A stretch of 10,368 nt of DNA from positions 1 through 10,368 of the forward strand of contig JAIRRL010000117.1 of NCBI GenBank assembly GCA_031255985.1, given 5' to 3'. The notes under the pieces were generated by a model. That model saw only the letters and a program-made list of their open reading frames with translations, ran no database searches and was not told the origin of the DNA. Made by a program: the position numbers and the translations under genes. This document shows positions 1 to 6,936 of this stretch, piece by piece (positions within the stretch are counted from its first letter, which is position 1; every line of letters starts with the position of its first letter). Source of the stretch: Gracilibacteraceae bacterium (GTDB taxonomy: Bacteria > Bacillota > Desulfitobacteriia > Desulfitobacteriales > Syntrophobotulaceae).

Positions 1-47
1 ACTTGAAGATAGGCTGTTCCGTGGTTTTTTACGCATACAATGTGCAT
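1..47 (-). CDS. 5' end of a leftward gene, possibly an IS1634-like transposase (partial)
   Basis: Only the first 15 codons lie in the window, reading MHIVCVKNHGTAYLQ from an ATG at 47. A clear GGAGGG ribosome site (complement of 54-59) lies 6 bases upstream, and a TTGCAT/TATAAT promoter lies further up. Gene, start and direction are therefore well supported even though the body is missing. The pattern (short beta-strand, K..G..YL) resembles the N-termini of IS1634/DUF4277-type transposases, which usually open with a strand, a Lys/Asn-Gly turn and YL.(V/I)(V/E)ES. This is recognition from 15 residues and is weak. The repeats just upstream make an IS boundary plausible. It could equally be an unrelated small protein. 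Confidence 0.5.
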   Translation of the reverse strand, partial: MHIVCVKNHGTAYLQ

Positions 48-88
48 GGCATTCCCTCCGATTGTTATTCGGCTTATGCAGCTTATTA

Positions 89-117
89 ATTATACCATAC
101 ATTCGAATTGGATGCAA
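89..117 (-). promoter_or_regulatory. Sigma-A-type promoter for the leftward gene at 47
   Basis: On the minus strand a -35 TTGCAT (112-117) and a -10 TATAAT (89-94) are separated by exactly 17 bases. Transcription would begin near 82, giving a leader of about 35 bases before the GGAGGG ribosome site and ATG. The -35 hexamer overlaps the first bases of repeat copy A. Confidence 0.6.
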
Positions 118-240
118 GAAAAAAACCGCAGAATTTTGCGGCTTTACGGGATTTTTTTTCGGCTGTTCAAACATCTGTGCTGTCAAACTCGGGTTGAGGG
201 CAAAGGGCTTTAGAAATTATTTACAATATCTGGGTTCCGA
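114..240. repeat. Hairpin-bearing direct repeat, copy A
   Basis: This copy shares an ordered series of blocks with the copy at 255-352: GCAAG plus an A-run, a CGCAG hairpin, a T-run, CTGTTC.AA.AT.TGT, the exact 14-mer TGTCAAACTCGGGT (181-194), AGAAATT and TCTGGGTTCCG (229-239). Its hairpin is CCGCAG/TTGCGG (126-131, 136-141) around AATT, with one G-T pair. The T-run (152-159) is displaced about 10 bases from the stem. Extra sequence in this copy accounts for its greater length. No coding function is apparent; open frames across it do not resemble a protein. It may be an IS end or a relic of one. Confidence 0.65.
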
Positions 241-254
241 AGAAACGGGGGATT

Positions 255-352
255 GCAAGCAAAAAATCGCAGATTTCTGCGATTTTTTTAGACTGTTCCA
301 ATATTTGTTATGTCAAACTCGGGTGGAATTGTCAAGAAATTTCTGGGTTCCG
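255..352. repeat. Hairpin-bearing direct repeat, copy B
   Basis: This is the second copy of the unit at 114-240, about 29 bases after it and in the same orientation. It keeps the exact 14-mer TGTCAAACTCGGGT (311-324) and the terminal TCTGGGTTCCG (342-352), with shorter spacing between blocks. Its hairpin is perfect, unlike that of copy A, suggesting the two copies have diverged by substitutions and small indels since duplication or separate insertion. Confidence 0.65.
261..289. terminator. Perfect bidirectional terminator-like hairpin in repeat copy B
   Basis: AAAAAATCGCAG (261-272) pairs exactly with CTGCGATTTTTT (277-288) around an ATTT loop. The result is a 6-bp mixed core flanked by an A-run and a T-run, so it is a Rho-independent terminator on either strand. 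No gene ends immediately beside it. It may block read-through between the leftward gene at the edge and the rightward operon at 476; IS ends often carry such elements. Confidence 0.6.
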
Positions 353-393
353 GCCGCCGATTCCGGGCGGCAAACCTAACCGTTTTTAAAATA

Positions 394-422
394 TTGAACA
401 TACGGCGGTTTTGTGGTAGGAT
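394..422 (+). promoter_or_regulatory. Promoter for the AMMECR1-domain gene and tadA
   Basis: TTGAAC (394-399) and TAGGAT (417-422) are separated by 17 bases. A TGG immediately before the -10 forms an extended -10 (TGn), compensating for two -10 mismatches. Transcription would start near 429, leaving a leader of roughly 47 bases. It is the best promoter candidate between the repeats and the gene. Confidence 0.5.
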
Positions 423-475
423 TAATGAAATAAAGGCGAAAGTGAAAAAAACTTAACATGTAGGGGGGTGTTCGA

Positions 476-1618
476 TTGAGTTTAGTTTATGTCGGAGTAT
501 TTCCGCAATTGCCGCTGCCGGGAAAGGGAGCGCAAATTGAGCGGGCTATTGCGGAAATAGCGGTCGCCTTATCGGCTCTGACCGTCAAGCATGTAGTGGT
601 GGCGGCGGCGGCTGAATTATTGCCGCCGCCGGAGAGCCAAGGCGCGGAATCAGCCAAATGGCCGGCCTTGCCTACGCTGGCGCCGTTGGCGCCAGCGGCC
701 GGCGGCGCTATCGGGCTGCTTGCCGCCGCTTTGCGTCAGGCCGGCTGGCAGGGGCGGATTCATGTAACGGCGGCTCCGGCCGAAGGCCGGGAATCCCTGG
801 GCCGCGCTATCGGCAGCGCCTTAAACGACGACGCGGAAGTCTGCGCGCTCCTGGCCTGCGGCCGTTTAGCCCCAAAGTTGGACGGCGAGGGAAGCGAGGC
901 TGTCTCCGGCAAACGAATGGCAGACCTCGTCCTGCAAGGCATAAAAAGAGATACCCTCCTTTTGCGCGGCCTTCCCGCTCATCTGCTGGCGGGGCAAAAT
1001 ATCTACAACGCCCTTCTGGTCGCTTTAGGCACCCGCGAGGGAGCGCCGCGTCTCCTGGCTTACGAAGTCCTGGCCGGAACCGGTTATCTGGCGGCGGAAA
1101 TATATCGTTCCTCTCCGGTCGCCGGCTTTGCCCGCGCCTGCCTTACCCATTTTCTGACCGGACGGCCCGTTGATGAGCCGCCTGTGCCGGGCGAACCGGT
1201 TCTGCACGAACCGGCGGCCTGTTTTGTCACTTTGAAAAAAGAAGGCGATTTACGCGGTTGCATCGGCACTGTCAGTCCGGCGCGAGGGAATTTGGCGGCG
1301 GAGATAAAACATAACGCCGTCGCGGCCGCCACCCAGGATCCGCGCTTTTGGCCGGTTACGGCCGATGAGCTTCCTTTAATTTCCATATCAGTTGACGTGC
1401 TGGGGCCGATGGAAAAAATAGACGCCCCGGATGCGCTCGATCCCTTTGAATACGGTGTCGTCGTGCGCTGCCGCGGCAAGTCCGGCCTTTTGCTGCCGCG
1501 TTTGGAAGGGATAGAGGACGCGCGGCAGCAAATAGATATTGCCAGACAAAAAGCCGGAATCTGGCCGGAAGAAACAATTGAAATGTGGCGCTTTCAGGCA
1601 AAGCGTTATCATGAATGA
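476..1618 (+). CDS. AMMECR1-domain protein (AmmeMemoRadiSam protein A type) with degenerate LigB-like N-terminal domain
   Basis: The C-terminal part (about residues 205-380) is an AMMECR1 domain. It carries the hallmark LRGCIGT (259-265), then a helix with AAATQDPRFWPVT and a SISVDVLGPME strand. AMMECR1 proteins belong to the conserved AmmeMemoRadiSam trio, whose biochemical role is poorly defined. The N-terminal ~200 residues have the layout of the class III extradiol dioxygenase (LigB/Memo-like) domain often fused here, including a family-like stretch at AYEVLAGTGYLAAEIY. The expected PHPP-like entry reads FPQLPLPG (9-16), and the usual SPH and DLSH histidine regions are not recognisable, so metal catalysis is unlikely. 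The 380 residues are shorter than many two-domain homologues. The start is TTG at 476, chosen because GGGGGG (463-468) lies 7 bases upstream. The stop overlaps tadA by 4 bases. No radical-SAM partner is in the window. Confidence 0.85.
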   Translation: MSLVYVGVFPQLPLPGKGAQIERAIAEIAVALSALTVKHVVVAAAAELLPPPESQGAESAKWPALPTLAPLAPAAGGAIGLLAAALRQAGWQGRIHVTAAPAEGRESLGRAIGSALNDDAEVCALLACGRLAPKLDGEGSEAVSGKRMADLVLQGIKRDTLLLRGLPAHLLAGQNIYNALLVALGTREGAPRLLAYEVLAGTGYLAAEIYRSSPVAGFARACLTHFLTGRPVDEPPVPGEPVLHEPAACFVTLKKEGDLRGCIGTVSPARGNLAAEIKHNAVAAATQDPRFWPVTADELPLISISVDVLGPMEKIDAPDALDPFEYGVVVRCRGKSGLLLPRLEGIEDARQQIDIARQKAGIWPEETIEMWRFQAKRYHE

Positions 1619-2088
1619 ACCGGCATGACCCCCCGCGCCATCGCGACTGGATGCGTTTAGCCCTGGCGGAAGCCAGCCGGGCCGCCGCGCAGGGGGAAGC
1701 GCCGGTCGGAGCCGTGATCGTCCGGAACGGGATTTTGCTGGCGCGCGCTCACAATGAGAAAGAAGCGGCCGGCGATCCGACCGCGCACGCGGAAATACTC
1801 GCTATCAGGCGGGCGGCGGCCGGACTGGGCGGCTGGCGCTTAAGCGGAGCCGTACTCTACGCGACGCTTGAACCGTGTCCCATGTGCGCCGGGGCGATAA
1901 TCCAGGCGCGTCTGGCCCGCCTGGTTTACGGCGCCGCGGATTGCAAAGGCGGCGGCGTCGATTCCGTGATGCGGATATTGACGCCGGGCGTCTGGAATCA
2001 TCAGGTGGAAGTGACCGCCGGCGTTTTGGCGGACGAAAGCGCGCTTCTGCTGCGGGAATTTTTTCAGGCCAAAAGGCGGCTGGAATGA
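1615..2088 (+). CDS. tadA: tRNA-specific adenosine-34 deaminase
   Basis: TadA is a zinc enzyme that deaminates adenosine to inosine at the wobble position of tRNA-Arg(ACG), needed for decoding CGN arginine codons. The 157 residues show the cytidine/deoxycytidylate deaminase signature: HAE at 58-60 (zinc-binding His and proton-shuttling Glu) and PCPMC at 87-91 supplying the two zinc cysteines, C88 and C91. The N-terminal MRLALAEASRAA helix and the EAPVGAVIV strand are typical of TadA rather than of cytidine deaminases, and the length is normal. The ATG at 1615 overlaps the preceding stop (ATGA), indicating translational coupling; no strong Shine-Dalgarno sequence is visible before it. The stop codon lies in the loop of the downstream terminator. 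Confidence 0.95.
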   Translation: MNRHDPPRHRDWMRLALAEASRAAAQGEAPVGAVIVRNGILLARAHNEKEAAGDPTAHAEILAIRRAAAGLGGWRLSGAVLYATLEPCPMCAGAIIQARLARLVYGAADCKGGGVDSVMRILTPGVWNHQVEVTAGVLADESALLLREFFQAKRRLE

Positions 2089-2100
2089 CAGCCGCCTTTT
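2071..2100. terminator. Bidirectional terminator shared by converging tadA and ppdK operons
   Basis: AAAAGGCGGCTG (2071-2082) and CAGCCGCCTTTT (2089-2100) are perfect 12-base complements around a GAATGA loop. The 8-bp GC-rich core is flanked by A4 and T4, so it can terminate in both directions. The left arm encodes the last tadA codons and the loop contains the tadA stop TGA. For the leftward operon it lies 26 bases past the ppdK stop. Confidence 0.85.
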
Positions 2101-2126
2101 GTCTCTGCAGCCCTTCGGGCCATAGC

Positions 2127-4796
2127 TCATTTGGTTTTTTTCTGTTCCTTCAAAAAGCTCTGAGCCGCGCCCAGGCGCGCGATCGGCACCCGGAAGGGAG
2201 AGCAGGAGATATAGTTTAAGCGCAGTTGCTGACAAAGGTCGATGGAGGAAGGGTCGCCGCCGTGTTCGCCGCAAATGCCGATCTTGAAATCCGGCTTGGT
2301 TTTGCGCGCCAAATCTACGCAAATACCCATGATTTTGCCCACTCCTTCCGGGTCAAGCACGGCGAAAGGATTGTGGGGCAAAATGCCGTCGTCCAGATAA
2401 ACCGGCAAAAACTTGCCTTCGGCGTCATCGCGGGAAAAACCGAAGGTGGTCTGCGTAAGATCGTTCGTGCCGAACGAGAAAAAGTCCGCGTGCAGCGCGA
2501 TTTCGTCCGCCGTGAGCGCCGCCCGCGGTATTTCAATCATAGTCCCCACTTTGTAATTTATCGTCACCCCTTGCTCCCGCATCACCTGGTTGGCGACGTC
2601 TTCCGTTTGGGCGCGTAAAATCTCCAGTTCCTTGTAGTGGACGACGAGCGGTATTTTCACCTGAGGCAGCGCGTTTATATTCTCCTTGATCAACCGCGCC
2701 GCCGCCTGAAAAATCGCCCGCGCCTGCATGGCGTAAATATCCGGGAAGGAAATGCCGAGCCGGCAGCCGCGATGACCGAGCATGGGGTTTTCTTCATGTA
2801 AGGCCCGCACTCGCTTCAGAATATTCTCTTTTTTGTATAATTCCTGCTGCGCCTCCCGCGTTTCACTGTCCGCCCGCAGACGGAGCCGCACTATTTCCTC
2901 CGTCAAATCCTCAATGGAGGGGAGAAATTCGTGCAGCGGCGGATCAAGCAGACGGATCGTCACCGGCAATCCGGCCATAGCTTTCAGGATGCCGTAAAAA
3001 TCTTCCTCTTGCATGACAAGCAGCTGCGCGAGAAAAGGCGCCCGTTCCGCCGCGTCGTTGGCCAGAATCATTTCCTGCACGATGGGGAGGCGTTTCTGAT
3101 CCATGAACATGTGTTCCGTGCGGCAGAGGCCGATGCCCGCCGCCCCGAAGGAGCGGGCTTTCATTGCGTCCGCCGGCGTATCGGCGTTCGCCATGACTTC
3201 CATGCTGCGGATATCGTCCGCCCAGTCCAGTATGGCTAAAAACTCAGCGCTCAATTCCGGGTCAACCATGGGGATGATCCCGCGCATGACCCAGCCGGTC
3301 GCCCCGTCGACGCTGATCTCGTCCCCTTCGGCAAAAACCGCGCCGTCAACCGTGAATTTGTGTTCCGCGTAAGAAATTTTCAAGGCTTCACAACCGCAGA
3401 CCGCGGGTTTGCCCATGTGCCGGGCCACCACCGCCGCGTGGCTGGTCATGCCGCCCCGGCTGGTCAGAATACCCTGGGCGGCCAGCACGCCGTGAATATC
3501 ATCCGGCGTCGTCTCCATCCGCACCAGGATGACTTTTTCTCCATCGTTGCCGCGCCGTTCCGCGACATCGGCGTCAAAGACGATTTTGCCGGAAGCCGCG
3601 CCGGGCGACGCCGGCAGACCCTTGGCAATAACATCCAGTTTCGCTTTGTCGTCGATCCGCCGGTGCAGTAACTGATCGAGTTGAGCCGGGTCGATTTTGC
3701 TCACGGCTTCTTTTTTGGTGATAAGCCCTTCGCGGCAAAGCTCCACCGCGATGCGAATAGCCGCCGCCGCCGTACACTTGCCGTTTCGGGTCTGCAAGAT
3801 GAATAGCCGACCTCGTTCAATCGTAAACTCAATATCCTGCATGTCGTGATAATGTTTTTCCAGATTGTCGGCTATCTCGGTAAACTGGGCGTATACGGCC
3901 GGATTTTCTTCTTTCAGCGTGCTGATGGGTTTCGGCGTCCGGGTGCCGGCCACAACATCCTCGCCCTGGGCGTTCATGAGAAATTCCCCGTACAGCACCC
4001 GTTCCCCGGTGGAAGGGTCGCGCGTAAAAGCGACGCCGGTGCCGGAATCGGCGCCCATATTGCCGAATACCATGCTTTGCACGTTCACGGCGGTGCCGAT
4101 GTCGTCCGCAATGCCGTTTGCCTTGCGGTATACGCCGGCCCGCTGATTGTTCCAGGAGCGGAACACGGCCGTTACCGCCTCCCGCAGCTGATCGTGGGGA
4201 TTAGCCGGAAAATCCCGCCCAGTCTCCCGCCGGATGATCGCCTTGAACTTTTCAACTATTTCTTTCAAGTTGTCCGCGGTTAGATCGGAATCGTAAGCCG
4301 CGCCCCGCTCATTTTTCACATCGTCAAGCACATATTCAAAATGATGACTCTCAATGCCTAGAACCACGTTGCCAAACATCTGGATAAACCGGCGGTAGCA
4401 GTCATAGGCGAAACGCGGGTTTTCCGTCGCCCGTGCCAGGCCGGCCGCCGTCTCGTCGTTCAGGCCCAGGTTCAGGATGGTGTCCATCATACCCGGCATG
4501 GATACCGGCGCGCCGGAGCGCACAGATACGAGCAGCGGGTTTTGCGCGTCGCCAAATTTTTTGCCGCTGGCCCTCTCCACGTCGGCTACAGCCGGCGCCA
4601 CCTGCTCCCACAGACCGGCCGGCAGCTCTTCCCCTCCCGCGTAATATTCGCGGCAGACTTCCGTCGTGATCGTAAAGCCGAAAGGCACGCTGAGCCCTAT
4701 ATTCGTCATCTCGGCCAGATTAGCGCCCTTTCCTCCCAGCAAATCGCGCATCTCCCGGCCGCCTTCCCGAAACAAGTACACATATTTTTTTGTCAT
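2127..4796 (-). CDS. ppdK: Pyruvate, phosphate dikinase
   Basis: PPDK interconverts pyruvate, ATP and phosphate with PEP, AMP and pyrophosphate in the cytoplasm. The 889 residues fit the bacterial family (about 870-890). An N-terminal ATP-grasp region opens with GGKGANLAEM. The central swivelling domain carries GGMTSHAA, with the phosphorylated histidine at H453 and the regulatory threonine at T451. The C-terminal PEP/pyruvate barrel shows LCRTEHMF (557-564), GTMIEIPRAA, FSFGTNDLTQ and GICGEHGGDPSS with the conserved cysteine near 842. All catalytic signatures look intact. An in-frame start 10 codons upstream exists, but the ATG at 4796 is preferred: AGGTGG (complement of 4802-4807) lies 5 bases before it and the protein then begins MTKKYVYLF, as in homologues. 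It is last in the leftward operon, 26 bp after its regulator. Confidence 0.97.
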   Translation of the reverse strand: MTKKYVYLFREGGREMRDLLGGKGANLAEMTNIGLSVPFGFTITTEVCREYYAGGEELPAGLWEQVAPAVADVERASGKKFGDAQNPLLVSVRSGAPVSMPGMMDTILNLGLNDETAAGLARATENPRFAYDCYRRFIQMFGNVVLGIESHHFEYVLDDVKNERGAAYDSDLTADNLKEIVEKFKAIIRRETGRDFPANPHDQLREAVTAVFRSWNNQRAGVYRKANGIADDIGTAVNVQSMVFGNMGADSGTGVAFTRDPSTGERVLYGEFLMNAQGEDVVAGTRTPKPISTLKEENPAVYAQFTEIADNLEKHYHDMQDIEFTIERGRLFILQTRNGKCTAAAAIRIAVELCREGLITKKEAVSKIDPAQLDQLLHRRIDDKAKLDVIAKGLPASPGAASGKIVFDADVAERRGNDGEKVILVRMETTPDDIHGVLAAQGILTSRGGMTSHAAVVARHMGKPAVCGCEALKISYAEHKFTVDGAVFAEGDEISVDGATGWVMRGIIPMVDPELSAEFLAILDWADDIRSMEVMANADTPADAMKARSFGAAGIGLCRTEHMFMDQKRLPIVQEMILANDAAERAPFLAQLLVMQEEDFYGILKAMAGLPVTIRLLDPPLHEFLPSIEDLTEEIVRLRLRADSETREAQQELYKKENILKRVRALHEENPMLGHRGCRLGISFPDIYAMQARAIFQAAARLIKENINALPQVKIPLVVHYKELEILRAQTEDVANQVMREQGVTINYKVGTMIEIPRAALTADEIALHADFFSFGTNDLTQTTFGFSRDDAEGKFLPVYLDDGILPHNPFAVLDPEGVGKIMGICVDLARKTKPDFKIGICGEHGGDPSSIDLCQQLRLNYISCSPFRVPIARLGAAQSFLKEQKKTK

Positions 4797-4822
4797 AAAT
4801 TCCACCTCATCTCCTAATTTTC

Positions 4823-5647
4823 TCACAGCCCTTTATGCTCCTGCCGGCGAAATACCGTCTGCAGGATGATGCCGGCTGTTTCTTCCACCGCTTTGTTTGT
4901 CGTGTCGATTACCATGCAGCCGATGCGTTTCATAATGTTTTCCGCGTACTCCAATTCCTCCACTATGCGATTATATTTGGCATAATTGGATGACATGTCC
5001 ATTCCCATGGATTTAAGTCGTTCACTGCGAATAGAATTGAGTTTTTCCGGGCTTAAAATAAGGCCGAATACTTTTTGCGGCGAGGCGAGAAACAGTTCCC
5101 GCGGCGGCGTCACTTCCGGCACAAGGGGAATATTGGCCGTCTTAACCCCTTTATGCGCCAGGTACATACTGAGCGGGGTTTTTGAGGTGCGCGACACCCC
5201 AATCAGCACGACGTCGGCGTGCAGCGCGCCGCGCGGATCCTTGCCGTCGTCATATTTCACGGCGAATTCCACCGCTTCAATTTTGCGAAAATACTGTTCA
5301 TCCACGCGATGCGTTATATTGGGCACGCTCTGGGGCGCTGTCCCCAGTTTGGTGCTCAGAGCGCTGATAAGAGGGCTGAGGATGTCAATGGCCACCAGGT
5401 TTTTTTCCCGCGCCTTCTGATCGAGATAGACGCGCAAGGGATTCACCACCATGGTATAGATGAGGATAGCGTCAACCGACGCGGCCTCGGCGATGATTTC
5501 ATCAATATGGGCTTCTGTTTGGACATAAGAATTGCGGCGAAATTCCGAATGGGACAGATCAAATTGAGCGGCGGCGGCTTTATAAACAAGCTCGGCCGTC
5601 TCGCCCAGAGCGTCGGATATAACATAGACCACAGGAATGTCAGGCAC
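4823..5647 (-). CDS. yqfL: PPDK regulatory protein (DUF299 bifunctional kinase/phosphorylase)
   Basis: This family inactivates PPDK by ADP-dependent phosphorylation of the threonine two residues before the catalytic histidine, and reactivates it by phosphate-dependent dephosphorylation. In some bacteria it acts on PEP synthase instead; the adjacent ppdK makes PPDK the likely target here. The 274-residue protein opens with VYVISDALGETAELV, typical of DUF299. It carries the P-loop GVSRTSKTPLS (150-160) and the conserved FAVKYDDGKDP segment (128-138). Length is normal. The start is GTG at 5647, supported by GGGGGAGG 7 bases upstream. It is 26 bp from the upstream reductase and 26 bp from ppdK, so co-transcription is likely. 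The symbol is that of the B. subtilis homologue. Confidence 0.95.
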   Translation of the reverse strand: MPDIPVVYVISDALGETAELVYKAAAAQFDLSHSEFRRNSYVQTEAHIDEIIAEAASVDAILIYTMVVNPLRVYLDQKAREKNLVAIDILSPLISALSTKLGTAPQSVPNITHRVDEQYFRKIEAVEFAVKYDDGKDPRGALHADVVLIGVSRTSKTPLSMYLAHKGVKTANIPLVPEVTPPRELFLASPQKVFGLILSPEKLNSIRSERLKSMGMDMSSNYAKYNRIVEELEYAENIMKRIGCMVIDTTNKAVEETAGIILQTVFRRQEHKGL

Positions 5648-5673
5648 AAAGATACCTCCCCCAAATTTATTTT

Positions 5674-6831
5674 TTATCTCAGGCGCATAAACCGTCTGAT
5701 CAGGGCGCGGGCCGGCTTATAGGGAAATTTTTCCATTTCGCGGGCTACTTCTTTCAACCTCTCCGGAATGTCAATACGTTGAGGACAGTGTTTCAGACAT
5801 TGGCCGCAGCGCCGGCAAAGCGAAGCCTGATGTGATTGAGCGCGAAAAATATAGGCAAACAGAGTCAGAAACCTGTTTTGCAGGGCCAGATCGTTGTAAG
5901 TGGAAAAACAAAGCGGTATATCCACTGCATAGGGACATGGCATACAATAATTGCAGCCGGTGCAGGGAACTTTAGTGCCGGCGGCGATAAGACGGCGCGC
6001 TTCCGTGAAGAGAGCTAATTCTTCCGGGCTTAGACTGCCCGGTAGAGCGTCCGCCGCCACCCGCGCGTTTTCCCGCACCATCTCTTCGGAATTCATGCCG
6101 GATAAAACCGTCAGCACTTCCTCATGCTGCCAGACCCAGCGCAAAGCCCATTCGGCCGGCGAGCGGCGGGGAAAGGCGTGATCCCACACCGCCTTGGCCG
6201 GGGGCGGCAAACCGGTCGCCAATTTGCCGCCCCGCAGCGGTTCCATGATCATCAGCGGCAGTCCTTGAGCGGCGGCGGCTTCCACGCCGGCGCGGCCGGC
6301 CTGTTGATTTTCGTCGTAATAATTGTACTGCAACATGCAAAAATCCCAGTCGGTCGCCTGCAGCAAAGGCAAAAACTCCGGCAGGCCGCCGTGAAAAGAA
6401 AACCCGATATTGCGCAGTACGCCTTTTTCCTTTTGCCGGGCCAGCCACTCCGGCAGAGCCAGCGCGCGGAGACGTTCCCATTCGGTGCTTCCCGCCAGCA
6501 TATGAATGAGGTAATAATCGATATGTTCCGCTTGCAGGCGCTGAAGCTGCGTCGCCAGTATTTTATCCGCGTCCCCGTTTTTTTTCACCAGATAGGGCGG
6601 GAGTTTGTCCGCAAGCAATACAGCGTTCCGGCGCTTGTTGTTCGCCAGAATACGGCCCAGCCTTTCCTCGCTGCGCGGATATACATAGGCTGTGTCAAAA
6701 TAATTAACGCCGCCTTCAATCGCGGTCAATATCTGGCGTTCGGTCGCGGCGTCGTCCTTGCCGAAACGCATGCAGCCAAAGGCCAGAGCGGACACCTTAT
6801 CGCCGTTTTTTATATTAGTCCGGTATTGCAT
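5674..6831 (-). CDS. Aldo/keto reductase with C-terminal dicluster 4Fe-4S domain
   Basis: The first ~260 residues form an aldo/keto reductase TIM barrel. Likely catalytic tetrad residues are D46 and Y51 (DTAYVYPRSEERLG), K76 (ADKLPP) and H110 (YYLIHM). The tail holds two cysteine motifs: C290, C293, C296 and C299 followed by Pro (CTGCNYCMPCP), and C339, C342, C345 and C349 followed by Pro (CRRCGQCLKHCP). Together these would bind two 4Fe-4S clusters. This matches the COG1453-type ferredoxin-like AKRs of anaerobes, whose substrates are mostly unknown. NAD(P)H-to-iron-sulfur electron transfer is inference. The ATG at 6831 (385 residues) has GGAGG 4-5 bases upstream. A longer in-frame start at 6909 is rejected because it would lie on the promoter. 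It is first gene of the leftward operon. Its substrate cannot be named from sequence. Confidence 0.92.
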   Translation of the reverse strand: MQYRTNIKNGDKVSALAFGCMRFGKDDAATERQILTAIEGGVNYFDTAYVYPRSEERLGRILANNKRRNAVLLADKLPPYLVKKNGDADKILATQLQRLQAEHIDYYLIHMLAGSTEWERLRALALPEWLARQKEKGVLRNIGFSFHGGLPEFLPLLQATDWDFCMLQYNYYDENQQAGRAGVEAAAAQGLPLMIMEPLRGGKLATGLPPPAKAVWDHAFPRRSPAEWALRWVWQHEEVLTVLSGMNSEEMVRENARVAADALPGSLSPEELALFTEARRLIAAGTKVPCTGCNYCMPCPYAVDIPLCFSTYNDLALQNRFLTLFAYIFRAQSHQASLCRRCGQCLKHCPQRIDIPERLKEVAREMEKFPYKPARALIRRFMRLR

Positions 6832-6880
6832 CAATCCTCCAGGCAACGTATATTGACAAAAAAGAGTTAAGATTTGTTTT

Positions 6881-6909
6881 ATTATAAACCAGTTCCGGCA
6901 AAAGCACAA
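6881..6909 (-). promoter_or_regulatory. Promoter of the AKR-regulator-ppdK operon
   Basis: On the minus strand a -35 TTGTGC (6904-6909) and a perfect -10 TATAAT (6881-6886) are 17 bases apart. Transcription would start near 6874 and give a leader of about 43 bases to the GGAGG and ATG at 6831. No other convincing promoter was found inside the operon. Confidence 0.65.
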
Positions 6910-6936
6910 TAGGAACCTGAGCGCCGGGGCGCGGCC

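Noticed and set aside
353..371. GCCGCC/GGCGGC hairpin as a terminator or riboswitch
   Set aside because: The stem is 6 bp with no T-run after it, it lies upstream of the likely transcription start, and no riboswitch core is recognisable.
62..379. Rightward open frame of about 105 codons at the left edge
   Set aside because: It starts on a TTG without a ribosome site, runs through both repeat copies and their hairpins, and its translation resembles no protein.
658..1173. Long overlapping open frame inside the AMMECR1-domain gene
   Set aside because: It is an Arg/Gly/Pro-rich shadow frame caused by GC-rich codons; the main frame has clear domain motifs.
1840..2322. Leftward open frame across the tadA/ppdK junction
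   Set aside because: It overlaps both genes and the terminator, and lacks a ribosome site and recognisable motifs.
6124..6870. Rightward 248-codon open frame opposite the aldo/keto reductase
   Set aside because: It lies antisense to a gene with intact catalytic and cluster motifs, and has no ribosome site or family resemblance.
6853..6885. Rightward promoter from the perfect TTGACA at 6853-6858
   Set aside because: The nearest -10-like TATTAT is 21 bases away, too far, and no rightward gene follows within 300 bases; the opposite-strand promoter at 6881-6909 explains the TATAAT.
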